Below, piece after piece: positions 41,501 to 49,764 of a DNA stretch of 57,751 bases (the stretch's first letter is position 1; the number at the start of each line of letters is the position of its first letter). Made by a program: the position numbers and the translations under genes. This stretch comes from Polaromonas sp. (GTDB taxonomy: Bacteria; Pseudomonadota; Gammaproteobacteria; Burkholderiales; Burkholderiaceae), in NCBI GenBank assembly GCA_013823505.1, contig PNMH01000015.1, positions 1-57,751 of the forward strand, in the 5' to 3' direction. A model generated the notes under the pieces. The model did not search any database, was not told the origin of the DNA, and was given only the letters and a program-made list of their open reading frames with translations.

Positions 41501-42970
41501 ATGTCGCAGGCGTCACCAGCCTATGTCCACCGACCATTTGACAAGGCGGACCAGTTCCTCGCCGGTCTGGACGCAGATGCCGCTGCGGAACTGGTGACCG
41601 CTTCCGCCGACGTGGTGCTCATCCTCGACAACGAGGGCGTGATCCGGGATCTGGCCCTGATCGGCAAAGACATGATGGACCTGGGCTGCCAGGAGTGGAT
41701 CGGCAAGCCCTGGTCGCAAACGGTCACGGTCGAGAGCAAACCCAAGATCGAAGACCTGCTGGGCCACAACGACAAGCCCGGCGCCGACAACATCCGCTGG
41801 CGCCATGTGAACCACCCCATGAGCGACCGGGCAGACCTGCCCTTGTCTTATTCGGTGGTGCAGGTGCTGCGCAAGTCCAAAGGCCGAACCGACGAGGTGT
41901 CGCACAGCGTGGCGTTTGGTCGCGACCTTCGGGGCCAGGTGGCGCTGCAGCAGCGCCTCGTCACGGCACAGCAGTCCATGGAACGCGATTACTGGCGCCT
42001 GCGGCAGGTTGAAACGCGCTACCGGCTGCTGTTCCAGATGGCCTCCGAGCCCGTGCTCATTCTGGAAGGCTCGATCGACAAACTCGAAGAAGCGAACCCT
42101 GCTGCCCACGAGCTGTTTGGAGAGCCCTCCCGCCTGCCCGGCTGGACCTTGCTCAGCAGCCTCGACGAGCCCAGCCAGACCGCCGTGCGCGACATGCTGG
42201 ACCGTTTGCGCTCCAGCGGCCGTGCCGACCCCTGCACGATCCGACTGGTCGACTCCAACCAGGACATGGTGGTGGCGGCCTCTCAGTTCCGCCAGGAAAA
42301 CACCCTTCACTTCCTGCTGCGCTTCACCCGCCCGATGGACATGGCCGCGCCCAGCGTGTCCGCCAGCAAGCGCCAGCTGCTTCAGGTGATGGAGAGCGCG
42401 CCCGACGCGCTGGTGGTCACCGATCTCGACGGCCGCATCCTGAGCGCCAACCGCGCCTTTCTCGAACTGGGCCAGCTCGGCAGCGAAGACCAGGCCCGCG
42501 GCGAAGTGCTCGAAAAATGGCTGGGCCGCACCGGCGTCGACTTCCGCGTACTGCTCACCAACTTGCGCCAGCACGGCAGCGTGCGCCTGTTTGCCACGCA
42601 ACTGCGCGGCGAATACGGCTCCACCTCCGAGGTGGAAATTTCGGCGGTCGCGGTGAACGCGGGTTCGCAGCGCTGCCTGGGCTTCACCATCCGCGACGTG
42701 GGCCGGCGCCTGGGCACCGAGACCCGCGCCAGCAAAGAGCTGCCGCGCTCCGCCAGCCAGATGACCGAACTGGTCGGCCGCCTCCCGCTCAAGGACATCG
42801 TGCGAGAGACCACCGATCTGATCGAACAGCTCTGCATTGAAGCCGCACTCGAACTCACTGGCGACAACCGCGCCTCGGCCGCTGAAATGCTGGGCCTCTC
42901 GCGCCAGAGCCTCTACATCAAGCTGCGCCGCTTCGGCATCCTCGAAGGCGTGAGCGAAGACAGCCACTGA
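41501..42970 (+). CDS. ppsR: PpsR/CrtJ photosynthesis repressor
   Basis: A 489-residue protein with an N-terminal PAS-type domain, two further PAS domains (about 170-280 and 295-400) and a Fis-type HTH at the end ('NRASAAEMLGLSRQSLYIKL', about 456-475). C245 and C445 correspond to the redox-sensitive Cys near C251 and C424 of Rhodobacter PpsR. It represses bch, crt and puc genes under oxygen at TGT-N12-ACA sites, several of which occur here. The ATG at 41501 is chosen for the family-like 'MSQ' start. Confidence 0.95.
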   Translation: MSQASPAYVHRPFDKADQFLAGLDADAAAELVTASADVVLILDNEGVIRDLALIGKDMMDLGCQEWIGKPWSQTVTVESKPKIEDLLGHNDKPGADNIRWRHVNHPMSDRADLPLSYSVVQVLRKSKGRTDEVSHSVAFGRDLRGQVALQQRLVTAQQSMERDYWRLRQVETRYRLLFQMASEPVLILEGSIDKLEEANPAAHELFGEPSRLPGWTLLSSLDEPSQTAVRDMLDRLRSSGRADPCTIRLVDSNQDMVVAASQFRQENTLHFLLRFTRPMDMAAPSVSASKRQLLQVMESAPDALVVTDLDGRILSANRAFLELGQLGSEDQARGEVLEKWLGRTGVDFRVLLTNLRQHGSVRLFATQLRGEYGSTSEVEISAVAVNAGSQRCLGFTIRDVGRRLGTETRASKELPRSASQMTELVGRLPLKDIVRETTDLIEQLCIEAALELTGDNRASAAEMLGLSRQSLYIKLRRFGILEGVSEDSH

Positions 42971-43000
42971 GGGGGTTCACCCCCCGCGCCGCTTTGCGGC
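42971..43000 (+). repeat. Two short GC-rich hairpins after ppsR
   Basis: GGGGG-TTCA-CCCCC (42971-42984) and GCCGC-TTT-GCGGC (42988-43000) stand back to back just past the ppsR stop and before a strong terminator. They may be a REP-like unit or part of the termination region. Confidence 0.5.
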
Positions 43001-43012
43001 TGCCCCTGAGTG

Positions 43013-43043
43013 AAAACCAGCCTTCCTCCGGCTGGTTTTTTTT
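43013..43043 (+). terminator. Rho-independent terminator of aerR-ppsR
   Basis: AAAACCAGCC (43013-43022), 7-nt loop, GGCTGGTTTT (43030-43039), then more Ts. A perfect 10-bp stem with a T-run separates the aerR-ppsR unit from the bchG unit. Confidence 0.92.
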
Positions 43044-43092
43044 CGTCGACGGCGAGAAGGCAGGTCTTTTGACCCCGGGTTTTCCCTTGGTT

Positions 43093-43107
43093 GACACTTG
43101 TAGTGTC
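43093..43107. promoter_or_regulatory. Palindrome GACACT-TGT-AGTGTC upstream of bchG
   Basis: A perfect inverted repeat with 6-bp arms around TGT. It overlaps the left half of the perfect PpsR operator at 43104. It could be an extra regulator site or an extension of PpsR binding. Confidence 0.4.
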
Positions 43108-43121
43108 ATTTTTCTTTGACA
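43104..43121. promoter_or_regulatory. Perfect PpsR/CrtJ operator upstream of bchG
   Basis: TGTCATTTTTCTTTGACA matches TGT-N12-ACA exactly. Its right half TTGACA (43116-43121) also serves as the predicted -35 of the bchG promoter, so binding should exclude RNA polymerase. Confidence 0.85.
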
Positions 43122-43144
43122 CTTTTTGATGGGAGAGGTACAAC
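43116..43144 (+). promoter_or_regulatory. Predicted sigma70-like promoter of bchG-bch2-bchP
   Basis: TTGACA (43116-43121), 17-nt spacer, TACAAC (43139-43144; 4/6). The expected transcription start falls at or next to the bchG ATG (43152), so the mRNA may be leaderless or nearly so. GGGAGAGG in the spacer would then not be transcribed. Confidence 0.55.
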
Positions 43145-43151
43145 CTTTTCC

Positions 43152-44039
43152 ATGCAACTCCCTGCCCTGTCGGCTGTCACCGAACTCTTCAAACCCATCA
43201 CCTGGTTTCCGCCCATGTGGGCGTTTGCCTGTGGCGTGGTGGCCTCCGGGGTGTCGATGGACGGGCGCTGGTTGCTGGCGCTGGTGGGCGTTGCACTGGC
43301 CGGGCCGCTGGTCTGCGCCACCAGCCAGGCGGTCAACGACTGGTACGACCGTCATGTGGATGCGATCAACGAGCCCCAGCGCCCCATTCCGTCCGGGCGC
43401 ATTCCCGGCCATTGGGGTCTGTATCTGGCGATCGCCTGGACGCTGGTTTCCCTGGCCGTGGCGACGGCGCTGGGCCCCTGGGGCTTCGGCGCCGCTGCGC
43501 TGGGCCTGCTGCTGGCCTGGGCTTACAGCGCACCACCGGTGCGGCTGAAGGAAAACGGCTGGTGGGGCAACGCGGCCTGCGGCATCAGCTATGAGGGCAT
43601 TGCCTGGATCACCGGGGCGGCCGTGATGGCGGGCGGCGCGATGCCCGGCGGTGAGTCGCTGGTGCTCGCCGCGCTCTACAGCGCCGGCACCCACGGCATC
43701 ATGACGCTCAACGATTTCAAGGCCGTGGCCGGCGACCGCCAGATGGGCGTGCGCTCGCTGCCGGTGCAGCTCGGTGTGGACCGCGCCGCGCGCGTGGCCT
43801 GCTGGTTCATGGCGGTGCCACAGGTGGCAGTGATTGCACTGCTGCTGGTCTGGGGCCAACCGTGGCACGCGGCCGGTGTGGCGGGTCTGCTGGCGGCCCA
43901 GGCGGTGATGATGCGGCGCTTCCTGGCCGACCCGACACCGCGCGCGCTCTGGTACAGCGGCTTCGGTGTGCCGCTGTTTGTGTCCGGGATGATGGTCAGT
44001 GCCTTTGCGCTGCGGTCCATGGCAGGAGCGGGCGCATGA
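43152..44039 (+). CDS. bchG: Bacteriochlorophyll a synthase (esterification)
   Basis: A 295-residue UbiA-type prenyltransferase with the Asp-rich motif 'NDWYDRHVDAINEPQRPIPSG' region (about residues 65-85) and eight or nine spans. It attaches geranylgeranyl to bacteriochlorophyllide a. The conserved 'KPITWFPPMWAFACGVVASG' begins near residue 15. The ATG at 43152 is chosen; a G-rich stretch lies 14 nt upstream. It overlaps the next gene by ATGA. Confidence 0.96.
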   Translation: MQLPALSAVTELFKPITWFPPMWAFACGVVASGVSMDGRWLLALVGVALAGPLVCATSQAVNDWYDRHVDAINEPQRPIPSGRIPGHWGLYLAIAWTLVSLAVATALGPWGFGAAALGLLLAWAYSAPPVRLKENGWWGNAACGISYEGIAWITGAAVMAGGAMPGGESLVLAALYSAGTHGIMTLNDFKAVAGDRQMGVRSLPVQLGVDRAARVACWFMAVPQVAVIALLLVWGQPWHAAGVAGLLAAQAVMMRRFLADPTPRALWYSGFGVPLFVSGMMVSAFALRSMAGAGA

Positions 44040-45409
44040 CACCGTTTGGCTGGGGCAGCATCGCGCGCCTCGGCCTGGTGCAGATGGCACTGGGTGCCAT
44101 CGTGGTGTTGACCACCTCCACCCTCAACCGGGTGATGGTGGTCGAACTGGCCCTGCCCGCGCTGCTGCCGGGCATGCTGGTCGCTCTTCACTACCTCGTT
44201 CAGATCGCGCGCCCGCGCATGGGCCACGGCTCCGACGTGGGCGGTCGGCGCACCCCCTGGATCGTGGGTGGCATGGCGGTGCTCGGCCTGGGTGGCGTGG
44301 TGGCGGCGCTGGGCACGGTGTGGATGGCCACGGACCGGAGTGCCGGCATTGCGCTGGCCATGCTCGGCTTTGCGCTGGTGGGTTTGGGCGTCAGCGCCAG
44401 CGGCACTTCGCTGCTGGTCATGCTGGCCAAACGCGTACCGCCCACGCGCCGTGCGGGTGCGGCAACACTGGTCTGGATGATGATGATCGCGGGCTTCGCG
44501 CTCACCGCGGGCGTGGCTGGCCACCTGCTGGAGCCCTACTCCCCCGAACGCCTGCTGGCCGTGACCGCCGGCGTGTCGCTGATCGCTTTCGCCCTCACGC
44601 TGGTGGCCCTTCGCGGGCTGGAAGGTGCGCAGGCACGCTACGAGCGCGCTGCAGACGATGCCCCGCGATTCAGCGAAGCGCTGGCCCAGGTCTGGGGGGA
44701 GCCGGTGGCGCGGCGCTTCACCATCTTCGTGTTTGTCTCCATGCTGGCCTACAGCGCGCAAGACCTGATCCTCGAGCCCTTTGCCGGCACGGTGTTCGGC
44801 TACACACCCGGCGCGTCCACCCAGCTGTCGGGTGTGCAACACGGCGGTGTGCTGGCGGGCATGTTGCTGGTGGCGCTCTCGGGTGCGCTGGCCGCGCGCT
44901 TCCCGGGGCACGCGGTCCTGGGCCGCATTGGCTCGCTGCGCGGCTGGACCATTGGCGGCTGCATCGCGTCGGCGCTGGCCTTGTTCGGCCTCACGCTGGC
45001 GGGCCTGCAGGGCGAGGGTTCACCACTCGAGGCCACGGTGTTTGCACTGGGACTGGCCAACGGTGCGTTCTCCATCGGCGCCATCGGCTCGATGATGCGG
45101 CTCGCCGGCGAAGGCCGGCAGTCGCGCGAGGGGGTGCGCATGGGACTGTGGGGCGCAGCACAGGCTGTGGCCTTCGGCCTGGGCGGCCTGGTGGGCACGG
45201 GCGCGAGCGATCTGGCGCGCTGGCTCATCGCCACACCCGGGTCGGCCTACGCCGCGGTGTTCGCCCTCGAAGCCTTGCTGTTCCTGCTCTCGGCCACGCT
45301 GGCCTGGCGCATCTCGGCGCCAGCGCCCAGGGTATTGGCCCGCAGCCCTTCCTTTTCCAATGCCGGTGACGCTTTCGCCGTCGGCACCAACCCAAGGCAA
45401 CTGTCATGA
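44036..45409 (+). CDS. PucC/LhaA-family transporter, bch2-type
   Basis: A 457-residue, twelve-span BCD-family protein ('MALGAIVVLTTSTLNRVMVVEL', 'MGHGSDVGGRRTPWIVGGMAV'). Such a gene between bchG and bchP is common in purple bacteria and is often called orf428 or bch2; it is linked to light-harvesting assembly or pigment trafficking. Coupled to bchG and bchP by ATGA overlaps at both ends. It is a paralogue of lhaA (29924-31345). Confidence 0.9.
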   Translation: MTPFGWGSIARLGLVQMALGAIVVLTTSTLNRVMVVELALPALLPGMLVALHYLVQIARPRMGHGSDVGGRRTPWIVGGMAVLGLGGVVAALGTVWMATDRSAGIALAMLGFALVGLGVSASGTSLLVMLAKRVPPTRRAGAATLVWMMMIAGFALTAGVAGHLLEPYSPERLLAVTAGVSLIAFALTLVALRGLEGAQARYERAADDAPRFSEALAQVWGEPVARRFTIFVFVSMLAYSAQDLILEPFAGTVFGYTPGASTQLSGVQHGGVLAGMLLVALSGALAARFPGHAVLGRIGSLRGWTIGGCIASALALFGLTLAGLQGEGSPLEATVFALGLANGAFSIGAIGSMMRLAGEGRQSREGVRMGLWGAAQAVAFGLGGLVGTGASDLARWLIATPGSAYAAVFALEALLFLLSATLAWRISAPAPRVLARSPSFSNAGDAFAVGTNPRQLS

Positions 45410-46620
45410 ACACAGACGAGATCTTCGACGTGGTGGTGATCGGTGGCGGCCCCGCTGGCGCAACAGCCGCACACGAGTTGGCCCGCCAGGGTCGGTCGGT
45501 GCTGCTGCTCGACCGGGCCGGCCGCATCAAACCGTGTGGCGGCGCCATCCCGCCGCGACTCATCAAGGACTTCGCGATCCCGGACGAGTTGCTGGTGGCC
45601 AAGGCGCAGTGCGCGCGCATGATCGCGCCGTCGAACAAACACGTCGACATTCCAATCGACAACGGTTTCGTGGGCATGGTCAACCGCGAGTCGTTCGACG
45701 AATGGCTGCGGGAACGGGCCGCATCGGCGGGCGCCGTTCGGCGCACCGGCGTGTTTGAAAAACTAAGCCGCGATGCCGATGGCACCAGCATCGTTCACTA
45801 CGCCGCACGCGACCGGCACCAGCGGGGCGAAGGCACGCCAGCCCAGGTGCGGGCCCGCGTGATCGTGGGCGCGGACGGCGCGAAATCGCAGGTGGCGCGC
45901 CAGGGCGGCGTGCCCGGTGTGGAAGACACGCAGTACGTGTTCGCGTACCACGAGATCGTGCGCGCGCCCGCCCCGGCGGCCCAGCCCGCCGGCTACGACG
46001 GCACGCGCTGCGACGTGTACTACCAGGGCCGCTTCTCGCCCGACTTCTATGGCTGGGTGTTCCCGCACGGCGACACCATGAGCATCGGCACCGGCAGCGC
46101 CGACAAAGGCTTTTCGCTGCGCGGCTCGGTTCAGAAGATGCGCGAGGCCAGCGGCCTGGCCGGCTGCGAGACGCTGCGCCGCGAAGGCGCGCCGCTGCCC
46201 ATGAAACCCCTGAAGCGCTGGGACAACGGCCGCGACGTGGTGCTGGCCGGTGACGCTGCGGGCGTGGTGGCACCTGCCTCGGGCGAGGGCATTTACTACG
46301 CCATGCTCGGCGGTGAACTGGCCGCGCAGGCCGCGCACGAACTGCTGGCCACGGGCGACGTGCGCGCACTCAAGCTGGCGCGCAAACGCTTCATGAAACT
46401 GCACGGCACGGTGTTCACAGTGCTCGGCATCATGCAGTGGTTCTGGTACGTGAACGAGAAGCGCCGCGAGCGCTTCGTGAAGATCTGCGAAGACCGCGAC
46501 GTGCAGCAACTCACCTTCGAGTCCTACATGAACAAGCAGCTCACGCGCAAGAAGCCCATGGCGCACGTGCGCATCTTCCTCAAGGACATGAGCCACCTGC
46601 TCGGCTTCGCGCGGGTGTGA
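45406..46620 (+). CDS. bchP: Geranylgeranyl (bacterio)chlorophyll reductase
   Basis: A 404-residue FAD enzyme with the Rossmann motif 'VVVIGGGPAGATAAHELARQ' (about residues 8-27), 'KPCGGAIPPRLIKDF' and 'VVLAGDAAGVVAPASGEGIYYAM'. It reduces three double bonds of the geranylgeranyl tail to phytyl. The start overlaps the bch2-type gene; the stop overlaps the GTG of a small membrane-protein gene. Confidence 0.96.
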   Translation: MNTDEIFDVVVIGGGPAGATAAHELARQGRSVLLLDRAGRIKPCGGAIPPRLIKDFAIPDELLVAKAQCARMIAPSNKHVDIPIDNGFVGMVNRESFDEWLRERAASAGAVRRTGVFEKLSRDADGTSIVHYAARDRHQRGEGTPAQVRARVIVGADGAKSQVARQGGVPGVEDTQYVFAYHEIVRAPAPAAQPAGYDGTRCDVYYQGRFSPDFYGWVFPHGDTMSIGTGSADKGFSLRGSVQKMREASGLAGCETLRREGAPLPMKPLKRWDNGRDVVLAGDAAGVVAPASGEGIYYAMLGGELAAQAAHELLATGDVRALKLARKRFMKLHGTVFTVLGIMQWFWYVNEKRRERFVKICEDRDVQQLTFESYMNKQLTRKKPMAHVRIFLKDMSHLLGFARV

Positions 46621-46901
46621 CCGATCTCTGGCAGATCCGCTGGCTGCTGGACGCGGTGATCGTGTTCACCGTGCTGGAAGGAATGGGACTTTGGCTGTAC
46701 CACCGGATCACGGGCCAAGGGCTGGCCCCGGTTGAATACGCCTTGAACATGCTCTCAGGCCTGTGCCTGATGGTGGCCGTGCGCGCCGCTGTGAGCGACA
46801 TGCCCTGGCCCTGGATCGCCGTGTGCCTGAGCGCATCCGGCTTGGCACACGGCTGGGACATGGTGAGGCGCTGGCGGCAGCGCCAGCCCTCTTTCAAGTG
46901 A
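46617..46901 (+). CDS. Small three-span membrane protein coupled to bchP
   Basis: A 94-residue protein. The start is GTG at 46617, sharing bases with the bchP TGA (GTGA). There are three hydrophobic segments (about residues 8-28, 40-58 and 62-80) and a basic C terminus ('RRWRQRQPSFK'). It resembles no family I can name. Its coupling to bchP suggests a role with bacteriochlorophyll synthesis or the photosynthetic membrane. No catalytic residues are evident. Confidence 0.6.
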   Translation: MTDLWQIRWLLDAVIVFTVLEGMGLWLYHRITGQGLAPVEYALNMLSGLCLMVAVRAAVSDMPWPWIAVCLSASGLAHGWDMVRRWRQRQPSFK

Positions 46902-46937
46902 AGCGCTGGCAGCGCCAGCGCGCCACGACCCCGGTTG

Positions 46938-47255
46938 TCAGCCGGCTTTCTTGACGTAGGCGCTGCACCAGCCTTTGCCGGCCACCAGCTTGCCGGGGAA
47001 GATGGCGCAAGGGCCTGCCGGATCGGCTGGCTTGCCTGAGTACACCTGGCAGTTGCTGCACAACTGCGTGGCGGCGTGCTTGGGAAACTTCTTGGCATCG
47101 ACCTTGGTGGAGTCGGCCACATAACCCAGCGCAGCGGCTTGGGCGTCCTTCTCATTGACCATGGCGGCCTGGGCCTGGGCCGCTGATGCGGCCATGAGCG
47201 CGGTGCCGCTGGCGGCCACCTGAAGCATGAAGACACGACGATTGGAACCGTTCAT
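46938..47255 (-). CDS. High-potential iron-sulfur protein (HiPIP)
   Basis: A 105-residue periplasmic electron carrier. The N-terminal leader contains 'NRRVFMLQVAASGTALMAAS', consistent with Tat export of a folded cluster protein. The four Cys ligands appear as 'LCSNCQVY', 'GPCAIFPGK' and 'GWCSAYV'. In several phototrophic betaproteobacteria HiPIP reduces the reaction-centre cytochrome. It sits next to the photosynthesis cluster and is read convergent to the bchP unit. Confidence 0.94.
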   Translation of the reverse strand: MNGSNRRVFMLQVAASGTALMAASAAQAQAAMVNEKDAQAAALGYVADSTKVDAKKFPKHAATQLCSNCQVYSGKPADPAGPCAIFPGKLVAGKGWCSAYVKKAG

Positions 47256-47462
47256 TTGTCACCTCGTGGGGGATTGCAGGATTGCCGGCGAATCCTACGC
47301 CGTGGCGGATTAAACCGGGCTGACATACCCGAGCGCTTGAGTGCGGCAATGGCCCATTGGTCCGCCGGGGCTTTCTCCCGGACGGCACGGTGGGGGCCAA
47401 CCTGTCAGCCCCGGCACTGACCGGGCGACCGCGGTACGTACACTTGTCGAAAAAACGCGCCC

Positions 47463-48329
47463 ATGACCCCACAAGACTACGTCCAGCAAAAAGCCGCAGC
47501 CTCGGGCAGCAGCTTCTATTACGCCTTCCTGTTCCTGCCGGCCGAGCGGCGCGCTGCCATCACCGCCTTTTATGCGTTCTGCCGCGAGGTGGACGACGTG
47601 GTCGACGAGGTGAGCGACCCGGCCGTGGCCCAGACGAAGCTGGCTTGGTGGCGGCGGGAGGTGGCGCAATCGTTTGCCGGCTCGCCCACCCACCCCGTGA
47701 TGCGCGCGCTCATGCCCCTGAGCGCCACGTATGCCATTGAAGCCCGGCACCTCAACGCCGTCATCGACGGCTGCCAGATGGACCTGGAGCAGAACCGTTA
47801 CCTCGACTTCGCCAACCTGCAGCGCTATTGCCACCTGGTCGCCGGCGTGGTGGGCGAGGTCGCCGCCAGCATCTTCGGCCAGACGCAGTTGCAGACCACC
47901 GACTACGCCCACCGACTGGGCCTGGCCTTCCAGCTCACCAACATCGTTCGCGACGTGGGCGAGGACGCCGCTCGTGGACGCATCTACCTGCCGGTGAACG
48001 AACTGCAGAGCTTCAACGTCAAGGCGCACGAGTTGCTGCAACGCGGTGCGGCGCCCGGCACCGACGTGGCCGATTTCCAACGCCGCTTCACCGCGCTCAT
48101 GCAGTTCCAGTGCACCCGCGCGCTGCAGACCTACGACGAGGCCCTCGCCCTCTTGCCCGCTGCCGACCGCCGCGCGCAGAAGCCCGGCCTCATGATGGCC
48201 AGCATCTACCGCACCCTGTTGCAGGAGATCGCCGCTGACCCGCTGCTGGTGCTGACCCAGCGCGTGAGCCTCACGCCACTGCGCAAGTTCTGGCTGGCCT
48301 GGAAGGTCCAGGCTTTAGGTCGGCTCTGA
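47463..48329 (+). CDS. hpnD: Presqualene diphosphate synthase HpnD
   Basis: A 288-residue head-to-head prenyl synthase with both Asp-rich motifs ('CREVDDVVDEV' and 'NIVRDVGEDAARGRIYLP'). The adjacent HpnE-type gene and 'QKAAASGSSFYYAFLFLPAERR' start fit HpnD, which makes presqualene diphosphate from two farnesyl diphosphates. It could be mistaken for CrtB, but the true crtB is at 23324. hpnC, the usual partner, is not here. Confidence 0.92.
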   Translation: MTPQDYVQQKAAASGSSFYYAFLFLPAERRAAITAFYAFCREVDDVVDEVSDPAVAQTKLAWWRREVAQSFAGSPTHPVMRALMPLSATYAIEARHLNAVIDGCQMDLEQNRYLDFANLQRYCHLVAGVVGEVAASIFGQTQLQTTDYAHRLGLAFQLTNIVRDVGEDAARGRIYLPVNELQSFNVKAHELLQRGAAPGTDVADFQRRFTALMQFQCTRALQTYDEALALLPAADRRAQKPGLMMASIYRTLLQEIAADPLLVLTQRVSLTPLRKFWLAWKVQALGRL

Positions 48330-48331
48330 GC

Positions 48332-49672
48332 ATGAAAATCGCCATCGTCGGCGCAGGCTGGGCCGGCATGGCCGCGGCGGTGGAGGCTGCAGGGCTGGGT
48401 ATGGACGTCACCGTGTTCGAAGCCACGCGCACACTCGGAGGCCGGGCCCGCGCGCTGAGCGCTGAGAAGCCCGACGGCACGCCCCTCACGCTGGACAACG
48501 GCCAGCACATCCTCATCGGCGCCTACAGCGACACCCTGGCCCTGATGCAGCGCGTGGGGCTGGAACTGCCGCAGGTGCTTTTGGCGCTGCCGCTTTCGCT
48601 GCCCTACCCCGACGGCACCGGTCTGCAAACCCCGGCCTGGGCGGCGCGCTGGCCAGCGCCGCTTGATGCGCTCGCGGCGATCGCGACCGCGCGCGGCTGG
48701 ACCTGGGGCGAACGCCTGGCATTGATCCGCGCCTCGTTGGGCTGGCAAATGGCGGGCTTTCGCTGCGAGCCGACCGCCACGGTTGAGCACCTGTGCGAGA
48801 ACTTGCCCGACCGGGTGGTGCAGGAGCTGATCGAGCCGCTGTGCGTCTCGGCGCTGAACCTGCCCTCCTCACACGCCAGCGCTGCGGTGTTCCTGCGTGT
48901 CATGCAGGACGCCTTGTTCGGCCAGGGCGCAGCGGGCTTCAGCGCGTCGAGCCTGCTGCTGCCGCGCACCGATCTCACGCGCCTGTTTCCAGCGGCCGCC
49001 GCGCAGTGGCTGCAGCAGCACCACGGCAACTCCACACGCATTCGCACCGGTACGCGCATCACGGGCCTCTCGAACGAGGCGGGCCAATGGCGCTTGACGG
49101 CCGATGCCATGAACGGCGTCTTCGACCGTGTGGTCTGGGCCACCCCCGCCAGCGTGGCGGCTCAGACCCTGCTGGCCAATGCCGACGACAACGAGGCCCT
49201 GGCCAGTTGGGCTTTGTCGGCCCACGCCCTGCACTTCACCGCGATCACCACGGTCTACGCCTGGGCCCCCGGCGCGCGCCTGTCCGCTCCCATGCTGGCC
49301 TTGCGCGCCGACCCCGACGCACACGCCGCGCCCGCGCAGTTCGTGTTCGACCGCGGGCAGCTCAGCCCCGACGATCCCGCCTCGCAAGGGGTGCTGGCCT
49401 TTGTGGTGAGCGCGAGCAGCGGCGAGCGCGACGAGCTGCAGGCCCGCGTGCTGCAGCAGGGCCAGCGTCAACTCGGCCTGTCGCTGCAGCCGCTGATCAC
49501 GGTGGTGGAAAAACGCGCCACCTTTGCCTGCACGCCCGGCCTGGAGCGGCCCGGCGCGCTGATGGCGCCCGGCTTGTACGCGGCGGGCGACTACGTGCAG
49601 GGCCCCTACCCGGCCACACTGGAAGCGGCCGTGCGCAGTGGCGTGGCGGCGGCGCGGCTGGCCAAAGACTGA
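48332..49672 (+). CDS. hpnE: Hydroxysqualene dehydroxylase HpnE
   Basis: A 446-residue FAD-dependent amine-oxidase-like enzyme with 'KIAIVGAGWAGMAAAVEAAG' at the N terminus and the C-terminal 'GLYAAGDYVQGPYPATLEAAVRSG'. HpnE reduces hydroxysqualene to squalene for hopanoids. Start lies 2 nt after the hpnD stop. It shares the CrtI-type fold but is distinct from crtI at 24408. Confidence 0.93.
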   Translation: MKIAIVGAGWAGMAAAVEAAGLGMDVTVFEATRTLGGRARALSAEKPDGTPLTLDNGQHILIGAYSDTLALMQRVGLELPQVLLALPLSLPYPDGTGLQTPAWAARWPAPLDALAAIATARGWTWGERLALIRASLGWQMAGFRCEPTATVEHLCENLPDRVVQELIEPLCVSALNLPSSHASAAVFLRVMQDALFGQGAAGFSASSLLLPRTDLTRLFPAAAAQWLQQHHGNSTRIRTGTRITGLSNEAGQWRLTADAMNGVFDRVVWATPASVAAQTLLANADDNEALASWALSAHALHFTAITTVYAWAPGARLSAPMLALRADPDAHAAPAQFVFDRGQLSPDDPASQGVLAFVVSASSGERDELQARVLQQGQRQLGLSLQPLITVVEKRATFACTPGLERPGALMAPGLYAAGDYVQGPYPATLEAAVRSGVAAARLAKD

Positions 49673-49722
49673 GTCGATCTGGAACCCGCAGGGGAACCTC
49701 TGCAAACCCGGGCGTTCCCACC

Positions 49723-49741
49723 GGTTGAAAGTTTTTCAACC
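49723..49741. promoter_or_regulatory. Perfect 8-bp inverted repeat before the SH3 gene
   Basis: GGTTGAAA-GTT-TTTCAACC lies 24 nt upstream of the SH3 gene's ATG. No T-run follows, so it looks more like an operator or RNA hairpin in the leader than a terminator. Confidence 0.5.
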
Positions 49742-49764
49742 ACCCACCAAAGGAACCCCGCAGG

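Noticed and set aside
43116..43151. TTG start for bchG at 43116
   Set aside because: It lies within the PpsR operator/-35 and the added residues do not resemble BchG N termini; ATG at 43152 fits the family.
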